DNA of 64,000 nt from Branchiostoma floridae. Lineage: Eukaryota > Chordata > Leptocardii > Amphioxiformes > Branchiostomatidae. The notes under the pieces are model-generated. The model searched no databases, was not told where the DNA came from, and worked only from the letters and a program-made list of their open reading frames with translations. Shown piece after piece: positions 58,313 through 64,000 of the stretch (the stretch's first letter is position 1; every line of letters begins with the position of its first letter). Where the stretch lies: contig NC_049979.1 in NCBI RefSeq assembly GCF_000003815.2, positions 19,974,291 to 20,038,290 of the forward strand. Direction: 5' to 3'. The position numbers were made by a program, and so were the translations under genes.

Positions 58313-59243
58313 AGGTGGGCTCCCACTGCACTCGCGTCACGATTGCGTCGCTTCGGGGTTCGTTCATTGTGTCACTGTTGTGTTATTTTCGCCGATTTTC
58401 TGTTGCGCTCCCACTGACATGCGTCACTGTTGCGTTTCTAGACTAAATTGACAGGTTATCGGAAGTCGCAGCGTTGTCAATGTATGAAAAATCACTGTAA
58501 AATGATGAAAATGCCTAACAATGAGATTTATAATGAAATAATTTCCCTTGTGATGATGCTTATGCTTATGAATGTTACTTATGTTATATGATAACCTTGA
58601 AAGACTTTTACAGTAAAAGAAGTAACCCAAATAAATGGACACGAACCATATACCAGATTTGACTCCATCGCTTATGTGTTTTGCAACAAGTATGTGTAAT
58701 GGTGTGTGTTAATTTGCATATTTCACAAATGAAAAATCTTGATATTTCCTACGTTTTAATAGGAAATAGACAAAATATAACCGTGATACTGTTGAAGGCA
58801 TGTTGGCGTCACTGTTAATGTTGTGTCACTGTTGTGTTACTCTTGGGTCACTGTTGTAACTGAAAAACTGTTGTAAAATGATATCCAAAATGTATCCAAA
58901 ATAGCTTTTCAATAATAAAATGATGTTTACTTTTGATACTTGGTGCAAAATAGACAAAATATAACTTGATACTGTTGAAGGCATGTTGACGTCACTGTTG
59001 TTTCACTGTTGTGTTCTCTTGGGTCACTGTTGTGTCACCCTTGGGTCACTCTTGGGGCATCTTGCCACTTGCGTTATTTTTTAACTTCCAAAAAAAAACG
59101 TCGCGCTTGCTTGTGTCACCTCTAGGTTTGCTTGTGTCACCTCTAGGTTCGCTCGCGTCACCTCTAGGTGCCGCGGGGTTACGTCTGCGTTGTCGAACCC
59201 CGAAGCGACGCAAGCGTGACGCGAGTGCAGTGGGAGCCCACCT
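58313..59243. mobile_element. 931-bp MITE with 50-bp terminal inverted repeats and TAA target duplication
   Basis: The left end 58313-58362 starts AGGTGGGCTCCCACTGCACT and the right end 59194-59243 is its inverse complement with one mismatch in 50 bases. The element is flanked on both sides by TAA (58310-58312 and 59244-59246), a three-base TWA-type target duplication typical of the PIF/Harbinger superfamily. The interior has no transposase, only low-complexity repeats (CACTGTTGTGTCACTGTTG type, and CGTCACCTCTAGGT type near the right end). High arm identity suggests recent mobility. Confidence 0.88.
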
Positions 59244-59459
59244 TAATGGATTTCAAAGTTTTTTTTAAACATTTGAATACATATCGTTGAAGGAAGCCAA
59301 TTTTTTCCATGGCTCTCTCCCCAATTTCCATGTAGAAATGTTAGGCTAGACCATGTGAAGGTAAACATTCTGTATTTGCTTGCAAATGTTACCTTTCTAG
59401 TTCATAGATGTATTTTCTGCATACCCAGAACAATATCCCCTTTTGTCTAGGCCCCATTT

Positions 59460-59830
59460 GATTCAGATTAGAGTCGGTGATGATGCACAATGTTCACATT
59501 CCGTACACAGTGCGTCAGCCTCAGCCAATGACAATGATGCACGAAAAAGGAAGACTTCCTCAGTCACAGTTAAACAGTTTTAGTTTACTTTGTAGGTTAG
59601 TGCCAGCCACGAACGTCTCTTAAAGCAGAACAATAAACAGCATAAAGGGCAATAGCAGAACTACATACATGTACAAAATACCCACGTGGCTGAAAGTAAA
59701 TAACTATATCGTAGTGGGCAGTAATCCAGTTGGTGCTAGGATTAGTAGATGACGTCAGTTGGGTATCTTGCTTGTCGAGGCTTTACTTTCACTGGAGGTT
59801 GAGCGAATCGGCACAATAACTCAGGTATGT
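59460..59830. repeat. Stray copy of sequence found upstream of kinase gene 2
   Basis: Colinear with 38040-38450. It ends in CACAATAACTCAG|GTATGTA, a good donor at 59825, where the gene 2 copy has lost the GT. No kinase coding sequence follows in the remaining window. Confidence 0.6.
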
Positions 59831-61600
59831 ACATGGTAAATGGACAGCGGGTATTTATTATGTACTGGTATATGCCTAATTTTGACATTGTTCCAAATGT
59901 GTTCTGGATGCTACAGTCCAATATGTGCCTCGATATAGTTTACTATTGTTGTTGATGTTGAAATATACTACTGTCCAAGCAGAGGTTGAGTCGCGTAGAT
60001 ATAGTAGTATAAACTCCTCTGGTAGCAAAACTCTCCTGGCAAATTATTCTCCCCATAACAACCAGCGTAGTAAGTCTGGTAGAGACTAACAAATACATCT
60101 ATATGCGGTAATTGTTAAAGCCCTGAATGTCGTCTTCCTAATGAAATGTGATGATTGTGTCTAAATGTACACCTATACACATCTTCCATGTAGCATGTCT
60201 TATGACTTGAAAATGCCTACCTGTTAAGTTAAGTACAGATAACTGCAAGTGAAAACAGGAATAAACAAGAGTTCGTAGACCTCAGGCCTGCATGAAATGT
60301 ATTGGGTTTCTGTAGACCTATTGTGTATTTTTGCCTTTTTGTCTGTGGTACGTGGTTGGAAAAATGAGCTTTTTACCGTGTTGGTTGTGCACCATGCAAA
60401 AGTCTGACTCTGAAATTCCCTTTTCTGAATTTGTAAGTTTGGACATGGGTGAACATTACTTATTTTGGATTTCTTAAGTATGTAACCAACCACAGTACTT
60501 TGAAGTTGTTGAGACGCTACCTTTTTTTGTCTCAGATGGCCCATGCACATGTACTTACTCTGTCACATGATATACTAATATCTTCCTATTTCAATGTACT
60601 GACCTAATGCAGCTGCTAAGTCTCCTTGGTTTGTGTTCTTCCAATGATATTCATTAAAGATTTATTTCTGGGGTGTTATTCACTTGACATCGGAATGTTA
60701 CTCGCATAATTTGACCAATGATACTTTTATCTGTAGTTCCATAGACATTAGACAATATGAATAGTGGTAGCCCCCATGCAGCAGCAACAGTTAGTCCCCA
60801 GGGTGGTATGATATTTTCATTCAATCCATCCAACCCAAACCTAAATCTCCTGTAGTATCTAAGCCAAATTTAACAGCACAATTTACTATGAAAAATGTCC
60901 TTGTCAATCCCATTTATAGATGGCAAGCTGCTGGCAATGGAAGCTTTGAAAAGTTCAGAAGCTGTTGTAGTCAGAGCAAACACCCAGCAAACATCCCCGC
61001 AAACCAATGAGCAGTTGCTTAGAAGGGGAATTTCATCATATATTTGCCGCGACAAAATGCAACAAACGATACTGAATTCAAAACAGAACAAAGCTAAGCC
61101 TCCACCACTTAACCCTGCCTGTACCATAGATTAAGCAGGCCCAAAAACCAAGCGAATATGACTAGCCCAAAACAACAAATTACATGTATACAGTATGGAA
61201 ATGGCATTACCAAAGAAACAAAAAGAAACACAGGACAAATCATACACATACCTTTCTCTTATGCCCACACTCTATACAGTTCTCCTCCACATTAGAAAAT
61301 TGCATCTTCTTCTGTTTAAGTTCAAGTTCAACCATGATTGCCAACAGGGTAAAGGAACTTGTACCGGAACTTAAAACTCAGTACTATACAGCTCTAGAAA
61401 CACCACAAAGAGTAATAAGCAAACTCCAATTATACCTGACCAACAGATATATAATCTGGCACACTCCCGTCATCTGGCAAACTGTCAGTGCCACTAAGTA
61501 ACCTGATACATTGAAGGTGGCCCAGGCCAGATGATGGTTCTACACCCAACCATAATCTGTTTTTAAAACCAAGCAGATATTGGGAGGATGCCCCAACCAC
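59831..61600. other. Intergenic or intronic DNA
   Basis: No recognisable exon. Open frames (for example 60895-61134) lack family resemblance. Confidence 0.35.
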
Positions 61601-61614
61601 ACTAAAACAGGGTC

Positions 61615-62260
61615 AACCTATACAGTATCAAGTTCAAGCACTAGGAGGCCCAAAATCAAACCTGACCACCAGGACACCACAAACAACTCACGTACCAAAT
61701 GGCAACACAATGGCACCTTGCGTTCCGGAGATACAGCGCACGCCCCGTGCCCGCACAAAAGGTAACCTAAAATGTCAAGTTCAAGCACCAAGGGCGCCAA
61801 AATCAAAATTGAGCATTATTCAGCCACCGCCGACACATGTGCCAAATATCATCGCGCCAGCACCAGCCGTTCAGAAGATATAACTCCGGAAACACCCCTC
61901 CCGGACACAAAATTCGACCTGCCGGGTCAAGTTCAAACGCGACAAGGCCCAAAGTCAATCCTAGGCAACAGGCAACAACCCCCCACCCATGCACCAAAAA
62001 TCGTCGCAATCGCGCGTATCGTTCCGGACACACAGCGCCAAAAGTGCCCCAAAAACACCAAAAATGCCACCTTCAATGTCAAGGTCAAGCGCCAGGAGGC
62101 CCAAAATCACACCTGAGTGTCAGGCTACCACCCCCAACCCACGTACCAAAAATCGTCGTGCTCGCACCATCCGTTCACGAGATACAGCGCCCTACATCCC
62201 CGGCTACCGAAAAGTTTCCACCAGCATCAAAACCATACCTGCATACATGCAGGTAATCAT
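61615..62260. repeat. Second tandem array, about 141-159-bp units, four copies
   Basis: CAAGTTCAAGCACYAGGRGG-type landmarks followed by CCCAAAATCA recur at about 61628, 61769, 61928 and 62085. Each unit also has a CCAAAAATCGTCG-type segment and a CCGTTCACGAGATACAGCGC-type segment. The sequence differs from the AT-rich 160-bp monomers at 44.5-46.3 kb, but unit length is close. Confidence 0.75.
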
Positions 62261-63287
62261 ATCCTGTTTCTGTTCTGCATATTTGCATTTCCTCCCCTCA
62301 TTCCAAAGTTGGAGTTAGACGTCGCTTGGTCTACACGAGTTCTAATCAAACATGTCTTCATGCCTGGAGATCCTGTACACCGCATATCTTCAAAGCCTGG
62401 CAGCATAGGTGAGTAGTCTTCACTGATTTTGACCTCCCTTTACTATACTGACTATCATGATCATTGTATCATAATTTTCATCTACAAAATGTCTTCCATG
62501 GTTGTTGAAACTGCAAGCATCAGATCTTTGTTTACTGAATTATACGGCTTAGCATATTGAGATCACTTCTTGAATTGTTCTATTTCAAAATCTGAAACAC
62601 ACAAAATCGCGATCGGCCCATATAGTAAACAAAAGCTGTCCCAACCCGAAGCACTTACTTCCTGCCCCAATATCTATCTACCAATTAAAAAAAATCACCA
62701 CAATGCATAGCATGTCCAGAGCACGAGATATAAAAAACGGAAGTTCTGCTGCAGTGCCTTAGAAAGCCGTTAGGGGGCCCATTATTGAAGGTTAACCTCT
62801 GTTTTGCTGACCCCTACCCACCCACCGGTCAAGTATCATATGTGTCCATCTATAACTTCACAACACACAAACGGTACCACAAACAAAACCTTTTTTTGCG
62901 AAGGGAATGATAGGATTTAGCAATGGAAACCTACTAGTAGCTGGATGTTCTCCTTTCATTGTATTGTTTGTTCTGCACTTCTCCATTCGTTTCCTTTTCC
63001 TTATTATTCAACCGAACTTGGCCACCATTGACAATTGTTGTCCAAGCGACCAAGAAACCCCCCCCCCCCCCGAACCGCAGTGAAAACAGAAGAAGAAGAA
63101 TGAATGGAAATTGAATCTTATCACAGAAATAGTAAGAAAGTCAACCAGCTGTACACCGCGTACCGCCATACTTGTCTTTACCTTCATGGGACATTTATTC
63201 GTCCTTCAACCCACATTACCCACGACCTTTACTAAATGTACTTCATGACTACGATTTGTGATTACGCTATCCTCGTACTTGTTACAG
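62261..63287. other. Probable 5' exon/intron of the LRR gene
   Basis: A strong donor, AGCATAG|GTGAGT, at 62409 and an acceptor-like CTCGTACTTGTTACAG ending at 63288 could delimit an intron in front of the LRR gene. An 11-base C run lies at about 63059-63070. No coding sequence was recognised. Confidence 0.3.
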
Positions 63288-63369
63288 GTTTCACCATTGA
63301 TTCCAAGTTTTTCAACTGTATTTGAGTATTCCTGGCGACAGATTACGACCTGCGCACATTCGAAGCATC

Positions 63370-64000
63370 ATGAAGGCAGCCAGCCTGACTTTGCTGTTGG
63401 TGGTATGTTCACATGAGGTCTGCATGTCTGCTTCTACAAGGGGAGGGCAATGGTGTTCGTACAAAACTCCACTATTCTCTTGTGTTAAAAAGGGTCTCAG
63501 ACATGTTCCTCTATTAATTCCCCGACAAACAAAAGAATTGCACCTTTCTATCAACTACATAGCGACTCTCTATAATGATTCGTTTGGTGCTATGGATAAC
63601 CTCCAATTCTTGGATGTATCAAGGAATCGTATACGTGACATTGAAGAATTCTTTGGAAGCTGAAATCATTACGACTGTTGAATCTAGGAGCGAATATGCT
63701 GACCGTGTTAAGTTCACGTGTGTTTAAATCCCTGTCCTCCCTGCAAAGGTTACAGTTAGATCGAAACATGTTCAAAAGCACAGCATCAATTGCTGCATCT
63801 CTGCACCCTTTACTCTCTTTGAACATCTTGAATCTAAATTACAACAAACTGTCTTGCATTCACTTAGAGCCAGCGTTTGCAACTTTGGCCAATCTGAATA
63901 CTATAAATCTAGCTGGAAACTTGCATCTATCTCTGCAGGCAGAGTCCTTCCAGGTTATGAGGAATCATTCCCTCACTCATCTTAATCTGGGAAGTAACAA
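63370..64000 (+). CDS. Leucine-rich-repeat receptor (TLR-like), N-terminal part, with apparent frameshift
   Basis: Extracellular LRR protein, probably a Toll-like or related innate immune receptor. From the ATG at 63370 it has a signal peptide (MKAASLTLLLVVCSHEV), a cysteine-bearing cap (WCSYKTPLFSCVKKGLRHVP) and LRRs (ELHLSINYIATLYNDSFGAM, LQFLDVSRNRI). The frame stops at TGA 63661-63663. One base over, the LRR series resumes at once (LKSLRLLNLGANMLTVL, LQRLQLDRNMF, LNILNLNYNKL, LNTINLAGN, LTHLNLGSN) to the window edge. A single missing base near 63658-63660 explains this. It may be a sequencing error or a real inactivating change. An in-frame ATG at 63322 adds 16 residues but would bury the signal peptide. 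The transmembrane and TIR parts, if any, lie outside, so TLR is inferred from style only. Confidence 0.7.

Overview
The window looks like intron-rich nuclear DNA from an invertebrate deuterostome, most probably an amphioxus (Branchiostoma). This is inferred from three things. Two housekeeping genes (KIF16B and STYX) have exon sequences very close to their vertebrate counterparts. A lineage-type tandem family of receptor tyrosine kinases is present. A TLR-like leucine-rich-repeat gene starts at the right edge. Species cannot be proven from sequence alone. Three 100-base N gaps are present (4269-4368, 5268-5367, 8912-9011), and the last one is flanked by the same sequence on both sides.

Layout. 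Bases 1-15919 carry the 5' end of a minus-strand kinesin-3 gene, KIF16B: coding exons 1-3 lie at 13832-15919, and everything to the left appears to be a long third intron, with the rest of the motor off the window. A CpG-rich start region is followed by a spacer to about 19.8 kb that holds a pair of perfect CRE palindromes. Bases 19840-24399 carry a complete ten-exon plus-strand STYX gene, a pseudophosphatase with Gly in place of the catalytic Cys. Intron 3 holds a 925-bp inverted-repeat element with a nested tRNA-like sequence. Exon 9 ends in an 18-bp tandem array of candidate splice donors. From 27.4 to 30.2 kb there is a minus-strand cluster of decayed segments resembling histone H4 and H2B.

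From 30.9 to 54.4 kb lies the main feature: three plus-strand tandem paralogues (33687-36383, 39080-41791, 49546-52239). Each encodes a complete about 900-residue single-pass receptor tyrosine kinase in one uninterrupted coding exon. The order is signal peptide, cadherin-like domain, an unassigned divergent region, EGF, Ig, two EGFs, transmembrane segment, kinase, with almost no C-tail. Each is preceded by a splice acceptor and a short leader. Further upstream are copies of a repeated 5' module (A: donor-bearing first-exon-like sequence; B: CAA-rich segment; C: GGCACCATTTCC repeats). The module is amplified ahead of the third gene, where one copy is split by a 1.8-kb element made of about 160-bp monomers. 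A truncated LINE lies just upstream of the first gene.

The right side (54-64 kb) is gene-poor. It has a young 931-bp MITE with 50-bp terminal inverted repeats and TAA target duplication (58313-59243), a stray copy of sequence found upstream of the second kinase (59.46-59.83 kb), a second, unrelated about 157-bp tandem array (61.6-62.25 kb), and the start of an LRR/TLR-like receptor gene that carries an apparent one-base frameshift at about 63660.

The kinase cluster appears to be a recently expanding receptor family. Its signalling half is held nearly constant while part of the ectodomain and the 5' regulatory DNA diverge.
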